A stretch of 64,000 nucleotides of DNA from an uncultured Pelagibacteraceae bacterium (GCA_902554325.1 CACDOH010000003.1:62001-126000); one strand, 5' to 3'; counted from the stretch's first letter, positions 30,286 to 40,363 are shown. A program made the numbers and translations. The notes: generated by a model from the sequence alone, not told the origin.

Positions 30286-31485
30286 ATGATTACCACTGAA
30301 AACAGTAGAAAATTAACTGTTATTTATGCTGCGCTTGGCCATCTATTGATGCACATGTTTGCTGCATTTTACTTTGTAATTGTTCTTGCAATTGAAGATG
30401 AGTGGAAATTTTCATATGACGAGCTTTTAAATCTATGGTTTCTTGGGTCTCTCCTTGTTGGCATAGGATCTTTACCAGCCGGATGGATTAGTGATCGATG
30501 GAGCCGTTCAGGAATGATTGCAATTATGTTTTTAGGTCTAGGCATTAGTTCAGTTCTTTGTGGTCTGAGTGGGAATAAATTATCTCTTTTTATTAGTCTA
30601 TCCTTACTTGGCTTATTTTGCTCAATATATCACCCTGCTGGAATATCATGGATAGTTAATACATCAAAAGAAACAGGACGTGCACTTGGCTTCAATAATA
30701 TATTTGGGGGCGTAGGAATTGGATTGGGAGCTTTTTTTGCTGGTATTTTAATTGACCAAATTAATTGGCAAGCTGCGTTTATATTCCCCGGAATAATTTC
30801 TATTCTAACAGGCTTATGTCTCTCATATCATTTGAAATCAGGAAAAATTTCATTGACTAATATTAAATCAGAACAATTTCGAGATAATCCAGAAAAAAAT
30901 CAAATGCTAAAAATTGCGATTATAATGCTTGTAAGTATTACATGTTTGAGTTTTGTATATCAAATTCTTCAAACAAGTTTGCCTAAAGCAATTGATATCA
31001 GACTATCAAACAGCTTAAACCTCTCTACGTCTGAGATTGGATATATTGTAGCTGCTATTTATATTGTAAGTGGTTTAATGAACTACATAGGTGGTATTTT
31101 AACAGATAAATATTCTGAGAAAGTAATTTATGCTATTGGCATCATCGGACAAGGCGGACTTCTTTTATTCATTGTTAGTCTATCAAATTATTGGTTAATT
31201 GTTATCAGTCTCATGATTGTTGCTTTTAATTCAAGTATACTTCCAGCAGAAAATTTATTACTGGCTAAATTCTCGCCAGAAAAATATCAAAGTCTCGTAT
31301 ATGGTATAAAATTCATTGTTTCATTCTCCGTAGGGCCAATAGCCCTAATCCTAATTTCTAGAAGCTATGAAATAAGCGGTGAGTTTGGATTTCTTTATTT
31401 ACTTTTCGGATTTGTAATGATCCTGCTCTTTTTGATCGTACTCACTCTTCCCGTAAAAAAATCATTAGTTGGTACAGCTGGGTAG
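30286..31485 (+). CDS. MFS transporter
   Basis: Twelve hydrophobic segments; GWISDRWSRSGMI between TM2/3; stop codon lies inside the antisense tRNA-His gene. Confidence 0.88.
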   Translation: MITTENSRKLTVIYAALGHLLMHMFAAFYFVIVLAIEDEWKFSYDELLNLWFLGSLLVGIGSLPAGWISDRWSRSGMIAIMFLGLGISSVLCGLSGNKLSLFISLSLLGLFCSIYHPAGISWIVNTSKETGRALGFNNIFGGVGIGLGAFFAGILIDQINWQAAFIFPGIISILTGLCLSYHLKSGKISLTNIKSEQFRDNPEKNQMLKIAIIMLVSITCLSFVYQILQTSLPKAIDIRLSNSLNLSTSEIGYIVAAIYIVSGLMNYIGGILTDKYSEKVIYAIGIIGQGGLLLFIVSLSNYWLIVISLMIVAFNSSILPAENLLLAKFSPEKYQSLVYGIKFIVSFSVGPIALILISRSYEISGEFGFLYLLFGFVMILLFLIVLTLPVKKSLVGTAG

Positions 31486-31546
31486 ACTTGAACTACCGAC
31501 CTCCTGGTCCACAACCAGGCGCTCTAACCAACTGAGCTACAGCTGC
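31470..31546 (-). tRNA. tRNA-His (GTG)
   Basis: GCAGCTGTAGCTCAGTTGGTTAGAGCGCCTGGTTGTGGACCAGGAGGTCGGTAGTTCAAGTCTACCCAGCTGTACCA; full cloverleaf, anticodon GTG, encoded CCA. Confidence 0.95.
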
Positions 31547-31551
31547 ATAAG

Positions 31552-31627
31552 TGGTGGCTCGAGGTGGATTTGAACCACCGACACAAGGATTTTCAGTCCT
31601 TTGCTCTACCAACTGAGCTATCGAGCC
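31552..31627 (-). tRNA. tRNA-Phe (GAA)
   Basis: GGCTCGATAGCTCAGTTGGTAGAGCAAAGGACTGAAAATCCTTGTGTCGGTGGTTCAAATCCACCTCGAGCCACCA; anticodon GAA, encoded CCA. Confidence 0.96.
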
Positions 31628-31696
31628 TCACGTTAGTAATGTAAGTCTTTTATTCTATAAGAAGTATTCGTGCAAAGAAAATATTCTTATTGCTAA

Positions 31697-32053
31697 TTAA
31701 TTAAGCTTTTCATTTAGTCTGCTTATCAAATCCTGCACACTTTTTAATGAATTTAATTCATCAGCATCAATCATCAGCTGATAATTATCGTCATTTTTAA
31801 TATAAACGCATGGTAAGTTGATTTGCTTAGGTACAAACTCTAAGTCTTCGAGATGGTCAATGTAATAAAATCTGCTATTAATTTTTAGCGACTTAAGATA
31901 ATTACCCCAAATCTTTTCCTTACCTCGATTGTTATATGTGATAGAGCACAAATGACATTCATATGTACTTGGTGAGATTATTTTATGACCCCAATCTATG
32001 AGTGCATTAAAAATACCACTTTTTGCATTGTAAATAAAAATTAATTCTCTCAT
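31697..32053 (-). CDS. conserved hypothetical protein
   Basis: 118 aa; FIYNAKSGIFNALIDWGHKIISPSTYECHLCSITY resembles a conserved family of unknown function; overlaps maf by 4 nt. Confidence 0.65.
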   Translation of the reverse strand: MRELIFIYNAKSGIFNALIDWGHKIISPSTYECHLCSITYNNRGKEKIWGNYLKSLKINSRFYYIDHLEDLEFVPKQINLPCVYIKNDDNYQLMIDADELNSLKSVQDLISRLNEKLN

Positions 32054-32622
32054 GATTTAATTAGACCTACCGAACCCAATAGATTATTAGTTTGAAACAA
32101 TGGTAAACCAACGACATTTGAATACGAACCATTTATTGACTTGATGAATACTTCAGCAAAGCCCTGAATTTTGTATGATCCTGCAACATTTTGCCATTGA
32201 TTTGTTTTGATGTAGTTATCAATATCTTTTTTATTAAGCAGTTTAAAATTGACTGTAGTTGTAACGCTCCTACTTATAAATTTATTCTTAGTGTCTCGTA
32301 CACACAATACGGTTGAAACGCGATGTCTTCGCCCTGATAATCTACTGAGATTTTTTCTAGCAATATCTTCGTCATTTGTTTTATCTATTATTCTTCTTCC
32401 ACTATAAGCAATAGTATCTGCTGTAAGAATCACAGTATTTTCATGCTTCCCATCAAAGTGCTTCATCTTTTGAGTAGCTATTCGTTTACAGTAATCTAAA
32501 GGCAATTCCTTTTTGTTGATTGTTTCATCAGTATTTGGAGCGATAATTTCATCGGGTTTAATGCCAAGAATTGATAGCAATTCTAACCTTCTAGGAGATG
32601 AGCTGCCTAAAATAAATTTCAA
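32050..32622 (-). CDS. maf: Maf family nucleotide pyrophosphatase
   Basis: LGSSSPRRLELL, ILTADTIAY, SGRRHRVST, AGSYKIQGFA, GSYSNVVGLPL. Confidence 0.94.
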   Translation of the reverse strand: MKFILGSSSPRRLELLSILGIKPDEIIAPNTDETINKKELPLDYCKRIATQKMKHFDGKHENTVILTADTIAYSGRRIIDKTNDEDIARKNLSRLSGRRHRVSTVLCVRDTKNKFISRSVTTTVNFKLLNKKDIDNYIKTNQWQNVAGSYKIQGFAEVFIKSINGSYSNVVGLPLFQTNNLLGSVGLIKS

Positions 32623-32635
32623 TATATTCTCTTAG

Positions 32636-32854
32636 TTATTTATATCTAAAAATTATTCTACCTTTAGTAAGGTCATAAGGTGTGATCTGAACAAGAACTT
32701 CGTCACCTGCTAAGACTCTAATTCTATTTTTTCTCATTCTACCAGCTGTATGTGCCAGAACTTCATGGCCATTTTCTAGTGCAACTTTAAACATTGCATT
32801 TGGAAGTATATCAGTAACTTTACCTTTAAATTCTAAAATCTCTTCTTTTGACAT
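32636..32854 (-). CDS. infA: translation initiation factor IF-1
   Basis: 72 aa; [45 protein letters not shown]. Confidence 0.98.
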   Translation of the reverse strand: MSKEEILEFKGKVTDILPNAMFKVALENGHEVLAHTAGRMRKNRIRVLAGDEVLVQITPYDLTKGRIIFRYK

Positions 32855-32857
32855 AAA

Positions 32858-34153
32858 TTATTTTTTTGTAAGCCTATATTCAATTGACCTTGAATGTCCG
32901 TCAAGACCTTCATTATCAGCGATTGTCATAGCACTATTTCCAATTTCTTCAATACCTTCTTTTGTAAATTCAACAAGTGATATTTTCTTTAGAAAGTCAA
33001 ATACTGATAGTCCTGATGAAAATTTTGCACTCCTTGACGTAGGCAATACATGGCTTGGACCAGCAACATAGTCACCTAATGCTTCGGGTGTATTCCTACC
33101 GAGGAATACTGCGCCTGCATTAACAATATATTTAAGAAAATCTCTTGCATTATCAATAGCAAGCTCGAGGTGTTCAGGGGCTAATTGGTTTGAGATATCA
33201 AAAGCCTCTTTAAGATCACGTACAACGATGATTTTACCATTTGATTCCCAGCTTGCTGACGCAATTTCTTTTCTTGGAAGAGACTCTAATTGACTAGGCA
33301 CTTCTTTTTCAACCGCTTCAGCTAATGCCTGATCAGTGGTAATTAGAATGCTTTGAGCACTTTTATCATGTTCAGATTGGGCGATGAGATCAGCAGAAAT
33401 AATTTTTGGATCACTATTCTGGTCAGAAATTACAACTATTTCAGAAGGTCCTGCAAACATATCAATTCCGACAAATCCTGAGACTTGCCGTTTTGCTTCA
33501 GCAACGTAAATATTACCAGGTCCAACGATTTTATTTACAGGTGCTACGCTTTCAGTTCCATATGCCATTGCCGCGACTGCCTGAGAGCCACCCATGCAAT
33601 ATATTTTTTTAATGCCAACAATTTTTGCGGCATATAAAACTGATGGATTAATCTGTCCGTCAGTTAATGGTGTGGACATTACTATATCTTTTACGCCTGC
33701 AACCATAGCCGGTATTGCATTCATAAGAACTGTACTAGGGTAGCTTGCTGTTCCACCTGGTACATAAATCCCTGCTGTTTCCAAAGGCTTCCACATGTAT
33801 CCAAGAGTAGATTTTAGATCATCATTAAAACTTAAATCCTGTGGTAATTGTTTTTCATGGTATATCCTAACTCGATCTGATGCTGTTTGAATAGCCTTGC
33901 ATATCTTTTCAGATAATCCATCTGTCTGCGTGTTGATTGCAGTTTCATCTAAAATGAAGTTTGATTTTGAAAGTTCATTGCGATCAAGTTGATTGGTATA
34001 TTCTATTAAAGCATCATCACCTTTGGTTCTTACATCATTAATTATTTTAACTACAACATCTTTTACATCTTTGTCATCTGACCTATTAGTATTTACTAAA
34101 TTTTCAAATTCCTGTTGAAAGCCTGAATTGCTTGTATTAATTATTTTATTCAT
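32858..34153 (-). CDS. hisD: histidinol dehydrogenase
   Basis: YVPGGTASYPSTVLMNAIPA, GGSQAVAAMAYGT, VGPGNIYVAEAKR, DMFAGPSEI, EHLE. Confidence 0.97.
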   Translation of the reverse strand: MNKIINTSNSGFQQEFENLVNTNRSDDKDVKDVVVKIINDVRTKGDDALIEYTNQLDRNELSKSNFILDETAINTQTDGLSEKICKAIQTASDRVRIYHEKQLPQDLSFNDDLKSTLGYMWKPLETAGIYVPGGTASYPSTVLMNAIPAMVAGVKDIVMSTPLTDGQINPSVLYAAKIVGIKKIYCMGGSQAVAAMAYGTESVAPVNKIVGPGNIYVAEAKRQVSGFVGIDMFAGPSEIVVISDQNSDPKIISADLIAQSEHDKSAQSILITTDQALAEAVEKEVPSQLESLPRKEIASASWESNGKIIVVRDLKEAFDISNQLAPEHLELAIDNARDFLKYIVNAGAVFLGRNTPEALGDYVAGPSHVLPTSRSAKFSSGLSVFDFLKKISLVEFTKEGIEEIGNSAMTIADNEGLDGHSRSIEYRLTKK

Positions 34154-34559
34154 TCACTTGTTCTTCTGTACTCCAAGGGTTTCCTTGATCATCTAATTTG
34201 CACCGAATAATTTCAGTTTCGAGTTTTATAATTGCATCATTTTTGAAAAGCAATTCAATTTCAATATTTTTTGACTTATTGGGATAATAGTTAAAAGTCA
34301 AAAGTTCTAATTTCTTTGATTTGTTCAATTGATCAATATTTTTTGAGTAAACTGATATGACATCCTCAAAGCACAGAACAGCCTTAATACGCTGATTGAC
34401 TTTATTTACGATTTTTTCTTCCCACATAAATCGTGTAATCATTAGAAAAAATGATCTTATTGATGGCAGATATTTAATGTCACTTACTTCAATGAGTCCG
34501 TCCTGCAATATTGTCCCAATAATTTTTAATTCATCAGTATCAATTGCATTCAAATTCAT
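34146..34559 (-). CDS. DUF2948 family protein
   Basis: 137 aa between murA and hisD, the usual DUF2948 position; LKIIGTILQDGLIEVSDIKYLPSIRSFFLMITRFMWE. Confidence 0.75.
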   Translation of the reverse strand: MNLNAIDTDELKIIGTILQDGLIEVSDIKYLPSIRSFFLMITRFMWEEKIVNKVNQRIKAVLCFEDVISVYSKNIDQLNKSKKLELLTFNYYPNKSKNIEIELLFKNDAIIKLETEIIRCKLDDQGNPWSTEEQVNE

Positions 34560-34564
34560 AATTT

Positions 34565-35824
34565 CTACACCCGCTTAATCTCTGCTCCACATGCTTCTAA
34601 TTTAACCTCAATTTGTTCATATCCTCTATCCAAGTGATAGATGCGATTTAGGGTTGTTTCACCTTCAGCTGCTAATCCTGCTAAAATTAAACTTACTGAA
34701 GCTCTTAGATCAGTTGCCATAACTGGAGCCCCTCTAAATCCTGAGCAAGGATTAATAATTGCTCTTTTGCCATTAATTTCAATATTTGCTCCCATTCTAT
34801 TCAATTCAGGTACATGCATGAATCTGTTTTCAAATATGTTCTCGTCTATGACTGACTTAGTTTTAGCCATAGACATTAAAACCATCATTTGCGCTTGAAC
34901 GTCTGTTGGGAAACCAGGATATTCCTTTGTTTGAATTTCAATACCTTCACTAATATTAGATTTATTTACTGTTACACTATTTTCATCAAAAATTATATCA
35001 ACTGGTAATGTCTTTAAAGTCTCTAAAACATTACTAATGTGTTCAATGTCTAAATTTTCTATTTTAAGTCCATCTCCTGCTAATGCTCCAGCTATGATAT
35101 AAGTAACAGCCTCGATACGATCAGGAATAATAGAATAATTTGAGCCGTTCAAAGTTTTTACTCCTTGGATCACAACAGACCTATTGTCACCAAGTTCAAT
35201 TTTTGCTCCCATAGTATTTAAACAATTAATTAAATCAATGACCTCAGGCTCTAACGCGATATTAGAAATTTCAGTTTCACCACTTGCTAATGTCGCTGCC
35301 ATAACAATATTTTCAGTAGCGCCAACAGATACTTTAGGAAGTTTGATCTTATTTCCAGTTAGTCCTTTAGGTGCGCTACATTGAATATATCCTTTTTCCA
35401 ATTCAAAAGTTGCACCGAGCTTTGTAAGTGCGTCTATATGAATATCGATTGGTCGAGCACCTATAGCGCAACCTCCAGGAAGTGATACACTCGCCTCACG
35501 CTTTCTTGCAAGTAAAGGTCCTAGCACTAATATACTTGCTCGCATCTTTCTCACTAAATCATATTCAGCAATAGTTTTTTCTGTATCTGAATATTGAAGT
35601 GTAATAGAATTTTTATTACTTTCACTTTTTGCGACATTAACTCCAAGAGATGATAAAACCAAACTCATAGTTTTTACATCAACAAGATCCGGAACATTTA
35701 AAAGTTCTAATTTTTCATTAGTTAAAATACTAGCAGCCATAATGGGTAGAGCAGCATTCTTTGATCCACTAACAGGAATCACACCCCTTAGAGGTTGTCC
35801 TCCATTTATAACAATTTTCTGCAT
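34565..35824 (-). CDS. murA: UDP-N-acetylglucosamine 1-carboxyvinyltransferase
   Basis: GVIPVSGSKNAALPIMAA, LPGGCAIGARPIDIH, GFPTDVQAQMM, DLRASVSLILAGLAAEG, YHLDRGYE. Confidence 0.97.
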   Translation of the reverse strand: MQKIVINGGQPLRGVIPVSGSKNAALPIMAASILTNEKLELLNVPDLVDVKTMSLVLSSLGVNVAKSESNKNSITLQYSDTEKTIAEYDLVRKMRASILVLGPLLARKREASVSLPGGCAIGARPIDIHIDALTKLGATFELEKGYIQCSAPKGLTGNKIKLPKVSVGATENIVMAATLASGETEISNIALEPEVIDLINCLNTMGAKIELGDNRSVVIQGVKTLNGSNYSIIPDRIEAVTYIIAGALAGDGLKIENLDIEHISNVLETLKTLPVDIIFDENSVTVNKSNISEGIEIQTKEYPGFPTDVQAQMMVLMSMAKTKSVIDENIFENRFMHVPELNRMGANIEINGKRAIINPCSGFRGAPVMATDLRASVSLILAGLAAEGETTLNRIYHLDRGYEQIEVKLEACGAEIKRV

Positions 35825-35830
35825 TGAATT

Positions 35831-36385
35831 TTATAACTTGGGAAGAGTAACGCCAGTTTGTTTCATGTATTTCCCTTTTCTATCCTTGTAGGAAATCTCA
35901 GGCGGAGCCTCTCCTTTATAGAATAGGAACTGACAGCCTCCTTCATTTGCATATATTTTTGCTGGCAGTGGTGTTGTATTTGAAAACTCTAAAGTTACAT
36001 GTCCTTCCCACTCGGGCTCCAAAGGAGTTACATTAACTATTATTCCACATCTTGCATATGTTGATTTACCTAAACAAACTACTAATACATCTCTTGGAAT
36101 TCTGAAATATTCTACGGTGCGTGCCAGTGCAAATGAATTAGGTGGTATGATGCATTCTTTGCCTGGTCTATCAACAAAGCCTTTATCATCAAAATTTTTA
36201 GGATCAACTAAGGCTGAGTCAACATTTGTAAATATTTTAAAATCTTCAGATACTCTTGCGTCATATCCGTAAGATGACAATCCAAAGGAAATAGTCCCAT
36301 CTTTTTTTTGTCCGTCTACAAAGGGTTCAATCATGCCTTGTTCTAAAGACATTTTTTTAATCCAGTTATCAGACATGATGGTCAT
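35831..36385 (-). CDS. dcd: dCTP deaminase
   Basis: [50 protein letters not shown]. Confidence 0.96.
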   Translation of the reverse strand: MTIMSDNWIKKMSLEQGMIEPFVDGQKKDGTISFGLSSYGYDARVSEDFKIFTNVDSALVDPKNFDDKGFVDRPGKECIIPPNSFALARTVEYFRIPRDVLVVCLGKSTYARCGIIVNVTPLEPEWEGHVTLEFSNTTPLPAKIYANEGGCQFLFYKGEAPPEISYKDRKGKYMKQTGVTLPKL

Positions 36386-36386
36386 T

Positions 36387-36518
36387 TTATTTTTCTTCTT
36401 TCTTTCGTTGATATTCTTTTCTTTTCCTTAAATTCTGTCTCAAAGCTTCAGATAGTCGTTCAGTATCATTAAGCTTTTTATTCTTTTGCTCTTCCTTCGA
36501 GGAACTGTTTGATTTCAT
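36387..36518 (-). CDS. small uncharacterised protein (43 aa), not in ORF track
   Basis: ATG 36518 to TAA 36387: [43 protein letters not shown]; ends 1 nt before the dcd ATG. Confidence 0.6.
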   Translation of the reverse strand: MKSNSSSKEEQKNKKLNDTERLSEALRQNLRKRKEYQRKKEEK

Positions 36519-36666
36519 CTTTATTCAACCCTGCTTTTTTAAGCTCTTTAACAAGTTTTTCTTCTTCTTTTTTATCTGTATTATCAGCTTGTTTGGACTC
36601 TCTTTTCTGCTGTTTTGCCATCGCGCGCTCTCCGCGTTTAGACTTGTAATCGTGATGAATGCCCAT
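36478..36666 (-). CDS. small basic hypothetical protein
   Basis: Start moved from 36729 to the ATG at 36666 (MGIHHDYKSKRGERAMAKQQKRESKQ), which has GGAG upstream. Confidence 0.6.
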   Translation of the reverse strand: MGIHHDYKSKRGERAMAKQQKRESKQADNTDKKEEEKLVKELKKAGLNKDEIKQFLEGRAKE

Positions 36667-36765
36667 AATTATCTCCGTGAATTGCGCTACTTTATACAAT
36701 TTTTTTATAGGATTCTCTAGTAAAAACAAGGAGTGCTATTGAAGGATTATTTTCTAAGCTTATTG

Positions 36766-37962
36766 CTAGTCTTTAATGAACAGATCGCTTGAAAAATCAG
36801 AAAACTTTTCTGAACCATTTTCTGTAACTCTCAATGAGTGACTCGCTTCAACACCCCAACTACCGAATTGCATTACTGCAATCATGTGGAATGTGACATT
36901 TGGATGAAGAATAGTTTGATCTCCTTTAGAGATATTTATTGTATGCTCACCCCAATCTGGAGGGTATCCTATGCCGATTGAATATCCCGTTCGAGAATCC
37001 TTTTTAATGTCATGCTTATCAAGAACAGCCCAAAATTTTTGTGCCACATCATCTGCTGTGTTTCCAGGTTTAATAGCTGAAATGCCTTCATCTAAGGCTT
37101 CATTGGTAGCCTTGATGGCGTCCATTTGTTTCTGCTCTGCCTTACCAAGCAACACTGTTCTCGCTAGTGGAGCATGGTATCTCTTATGAACACCAGCTAG
37201 TTCAACGATCGTAGCTTCACCCTTAACAAACTTCTCTTGTGTTGCGGTTAAATGAGATGCAGATGTCCCTGTGCCAGTGGGTAGCAAAGTTGCAATACTT
37301 GAGTACTCACCACCAATTTCAGGTGTACCATAAAACATTGCTTTTTGAATTTCTCCAACTGCATCACATTGTCTAATTCCTGGATTTATTGTGTCAATTG
37401 CAGTTTGCATAGCTTGATCGGTAATCAATGCTGCATTTTTCATTAGTTCAATTTCATTATCTGATTTTATAAATCTCACCCAATTCACAAGCCTTTCAGA
37501 GTCTTTAAGTGATGCATCAGGTAATCCGTCAATGAGTTTCTGATAACAAAAAGCTGTAAAATAATGACTATCCATTTCAAGACCAATTGATTGATTGTCC
37601 CACTTTTTATTCTTAATGATCTCGATTAAATAATCATAGGGATGGTTGGGCCATGTATGGATATATTTTTCTGCATATACAATAATATTTTCTTGTGACC
37701 AACAGCTCTGCAAAAATGCACCTCCGGCGTCTTGATCTCTTACAAATAAAAATGGCTCATCTAAATCAATATGAATTAAAACACATTGCGCATAATAAAA
37801 TGACCATGCATCATATCCTGTGAGATAATTCATATTTGCAGTATCTTGCGATATTAACAGATCTATCCCTTTTTCTTGCATTGACTTCTTAACTTTAGCA
37901 AGTCTGTGAGTATATTCGCTTTTAGGAAAATTCATAAATCTAGGATAGTCGTTCGCAAACAA
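36766..37962 (-). CDS. M24 family metallopeptidase, ectoine hydrolase (DoeA/EutD)-like
   Basis: DTANMNYLTGYDAWSFYYAQCVLI, KKDSRTGYSIGIGYPPDWGEHT, motifs characteristic of DoeA/EutD. Confidence 0.8.
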   Translation of the reverse strand: MFANDYPRFMNFPKSEYTHRLAKVKKSMQEKGIDLLISQDTANMNYLTGYDAWSFYYAQCVLIHIDLDEPFLFVRDQDAGGAFLQSCWSQENIIVYAEKYIHTWPNHPYDYLIEIIKNKKWDNQSIGLEMDSHYFTAFCYQKLIDGLPDASLKDSERLVNWVRFIKSDNEIELMKNAALITDQAMQTAIDTINPGIRQCDAVGEIQKAMFYGTPEIGGEYSSIATLLPTGTGTSASHLTATQEKFVKGEATIVELAGVHKRYHAPLARTVLLGKAEQKQMDAIKATNEALDEGISAIKPGNTADDVAQKFWAVLDKHDIKKDSRTGYSIGIGYPPDWGEHTINISKGDQTILHPNVTFHMIAVMQFGSWGVEASHSLRVTENGSEKFSDFSSDLFIKD

Positions 37963-39100
37963 GTTTGGTCCAAAAAGAGGACCCGATCACAAGAAGTTTG
38001 TCATTAAAGTCGTATGTGGAAGAATGTAGTGACTGGCCATGTGTTCCCTTCGTTCCATTGCCAATAAGTATGTAGCAACCTGGTTTAACCATTAACATTT
38101 GAGCAAAATCCTCAGAAAATAATTTTGGATCACAATTTCCATCAACATTAGCAGTTCCAACAAGATCTTCAGCAACCTTTGAAGCAAAAGATGCTTGATC
38201 AGTTGTATTTATTGTCATGTTGGTTCGAGTATCATATGTAAATTCATATTTTATACCATGAGCGTTGGCAATGCCTTCAACAATATTTCGCATACTATCT
38301 TCAATAATTTTATTGGCCTCAGGCGATAGTGCTCGAGCATCTCCAGAGATTATAGAATGACCGGGTAAAATATTTTCATTTCCATCAGACTCAAATTTGG
38401 TAACAGATACAACACCATTCATTGCTGGGTTTAATTTTCTTGAAACTATTGATTGTAATGAAGTTATAATTTGTGTTCCTACTGTTATCGTATCAACTCC
38501 CATGTGCGGTAATGCAGAATGTCCGCCTTGACCCCAAAGCTTGATATTAAAAAGACTTTCACTTGCTGTTATTGTGCCTGAACGTGTAGCAAAAGAGCCG
38601 ACATCCATTCCTGGTAAATTATGAAATGCATAAACTTCATCTATCGAGAATTTTTCAAACAAACCGTCATCAATCATTGCTTGTGCACCTTGCGTTTTTT
38701 CTTCATCAGGTTGGAAAATAAAATAAACCGTGCCATTAAAATTTTTTGTTTCAGAAAGATATTTAGCAGCACCGAGAGCCATTGCCGTATGACCATCGTG
38801 ACCACACGCATGCATTTTTCCTTCATGAGTGGATTTATATGCGCAGTCACTCTCTTCTTTTACTGGTAAAGCATCCATGTCAGCACGTATACCTATACTC
38901 TTATTACTATTGCCATTTTTAAGGACTGCAACAATGCCTTTTTTTCCAATTCCTTCAAAAACTTCTAATCCAAAGCTTTTTAAAATCTCTGCAACTTTTG
39001 CTGATGTGATGTCTAAATCAAAATTTAGTTCTGGGTGGGCATGAAAGTCATGCCTCCAAGCAATCATTTCTTTTTCAAAATTTTCTGTAACTACATTCAT
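37940..39100 (-). CDS. M20 family amidohydrolase (hippurate hydrolase-like)
   Basis: IGIRADMDALPV, MHACGHDGHTAM, FQPDEE, GQGGHSALPHMGVD. Confidence 0.92.
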   Translation of the reverse strand: MNVVTENFEKEMIAWRHDFHAHPELNFDLDITSAKVAEILKSFGLEVFEGIGKKGIVAVLKNGNSNKSIGIRADMDALPVKEESDCAYKSTHEGKMHACGHDGHTAMALGAAKYLSETKNFNGTVYFIFQPDEEKTQGAQAMIDDGLFEKFSIDEVYAFHNLPGMDVGSFATRSGTITASESLFNIKLWGQGGHSALPHMGVDTITVGTQIITSLQSIVSRKLNPAMNGVVSVTKFESDGNENILPGHSIISGDARALSPEANKIIEDSMRNIVEGIANAHGIKYEFTYDTRTNMTINTTDQASFASKVAEDLVGTANVDGNCDPKLFSEDFAQMLMVKPGCYILIGNGTKGTHGQSLHSSTYDFNDKLLVIGSSFWTKLVCERLS

Positions 39101-39110
39101 TTTTTAATAT

Positions 39111-40253
39111 TTATAATTTCTTTCTAAGCCAATTATGAAACCTTTTTATTTCATACTCTTCAGGCATTAAAGTTCCATTTTTACGTATTGGATTATGTAT
39201 GCCTTTTTGATTAAGTTCACAAGCTTCTGCGTCCTGTTTCATTACGAGCACTGCAAAATCAACAACATTTTTCATTGAATATTTTTTATCTTTAAGTGTT
39301 TCTTTTCGAAAAACCCACTCTGCCGTTACTTCTGTGAGTTCATTCGATAAAGGAAGGATACGAACCATTCTGATATGGTCAGTAAAAATTGCTAAAAACA
39401 TAGATGGCCAGCTTGTCATATAAATATATCCAGGGAAGTCTGTCTGCTTTTCTAAGTATTCTACACGATGCCCTTGCGCGCTTCCATCCATTGACCACGT
39501 TTCAGTTCCTTTTTTCATACCTCCTTTATACTTTGGATCATTATAATTGATAAACTTTTTCCAGTTAGGATCATCTTTTATGTCTACAAGTCTTCGGCCG
39601 TAAATAGGAACAAGATTAGATAGTTCTGGATGAAGGTTTGGACAATGTAGACACTCACTATAATTTTCCCAAAAAATTTTCCAGTTACATTTTATTTGTT
39701 TTTTCCATGTGTGACCAATTTGATAATTACTCACATTCAATTGCGAAAAAGCGTCACTATAATCTGGGAAAACTTTTTTTGAATTCCATTTAGCATTATT
39801 GTCTAAGTTAATAAAAATTAGTCCATTCCAAATTTTAAATTTTACTTTGATCAAACAATTTTTGTCCTTTTTAAAATTTTTTGGATCTATTATTGAGGAA
39901 GTTTTTACAAGATTTCCATTACTTGCGTTGTAGGACCATTGGTGATATGGGCAAACTAATAAATTAGACTTTAGCTTACCATTTTTTTCGTTTTTTAAAA
40001 TAGATCCTCGATGGCTACAAGAATTATAATATGCATTCATATTTCCCTCTTTGTCACGCACAAGAAGGATATTAAATTTACTTATTTCAACAGTATGAAA
40101 AGATAACGGCTGTGATAAAGCATGTTCATGGCAAATGTATAGCCATTCCTTTGATAAAACTTTCTTTATTTCTTTATCAAACTGATTTTGATTGAAATAC
40201 CAATTTAATGGCAGAGATTGTTCAGTTTTTTTTAAAATATATCCCTCACTCAT
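39111..40253 (-). CDS. Rieske (2Fe-2S) aromatic-ring-hydroxylating-type oxygenase alpha subunit
   Basis: Rieske motif CSHRGS...CPYHQW; NYSECLHCPNLHPEL mononuclear-iron motif; resembles quaternary-ammonium demethylase/carnitine oxygenase alpha subunits. Confidence 0.88.
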   Translation of the reverse strand: MSEGYILKKTEQSLPLNWYFNQNQFDKEIKKVLSKEWLYICHEHALSQPLSFHTVEISKFNILLVRDKEGNMNAYYNSCSHRGSILKNEKNGKLKSNLLVCPYHQWSYNASNGNLVKTSSIIDPKNFKKDKNCLIKVKFKIWNGLIFINLDNNAKWNSKKVFPDYSDAFSQLNVSNYQIGHTWKKQIKCNWKIFWENYSECLHCPNLHPELSNLVPIYGRRLVDIKDDPNWKKFINYNDPKYKGGMKKGTETWSMDGSAQGHRVEYLEKQTDFPGYIYMTSWPSMFLAIFTDHIRMVRILPLSNELTEVTAEWVFRKETLKDKKYSMKNVVDFAVLVMKQDAEACELNQKGIHNPIRKNGTLMPEEYEIKRFHNWLRKKL

Positions 40254-40363
40254 GCTTGTAAAAATTTTATACCCTTATATTGTCTATTGCTAGATATTAT
40301 GAGAAAAATAATGCATAAGATGGCCAAGTTATTATCTATCTTAACAAAAAAATAATTGAAAAT

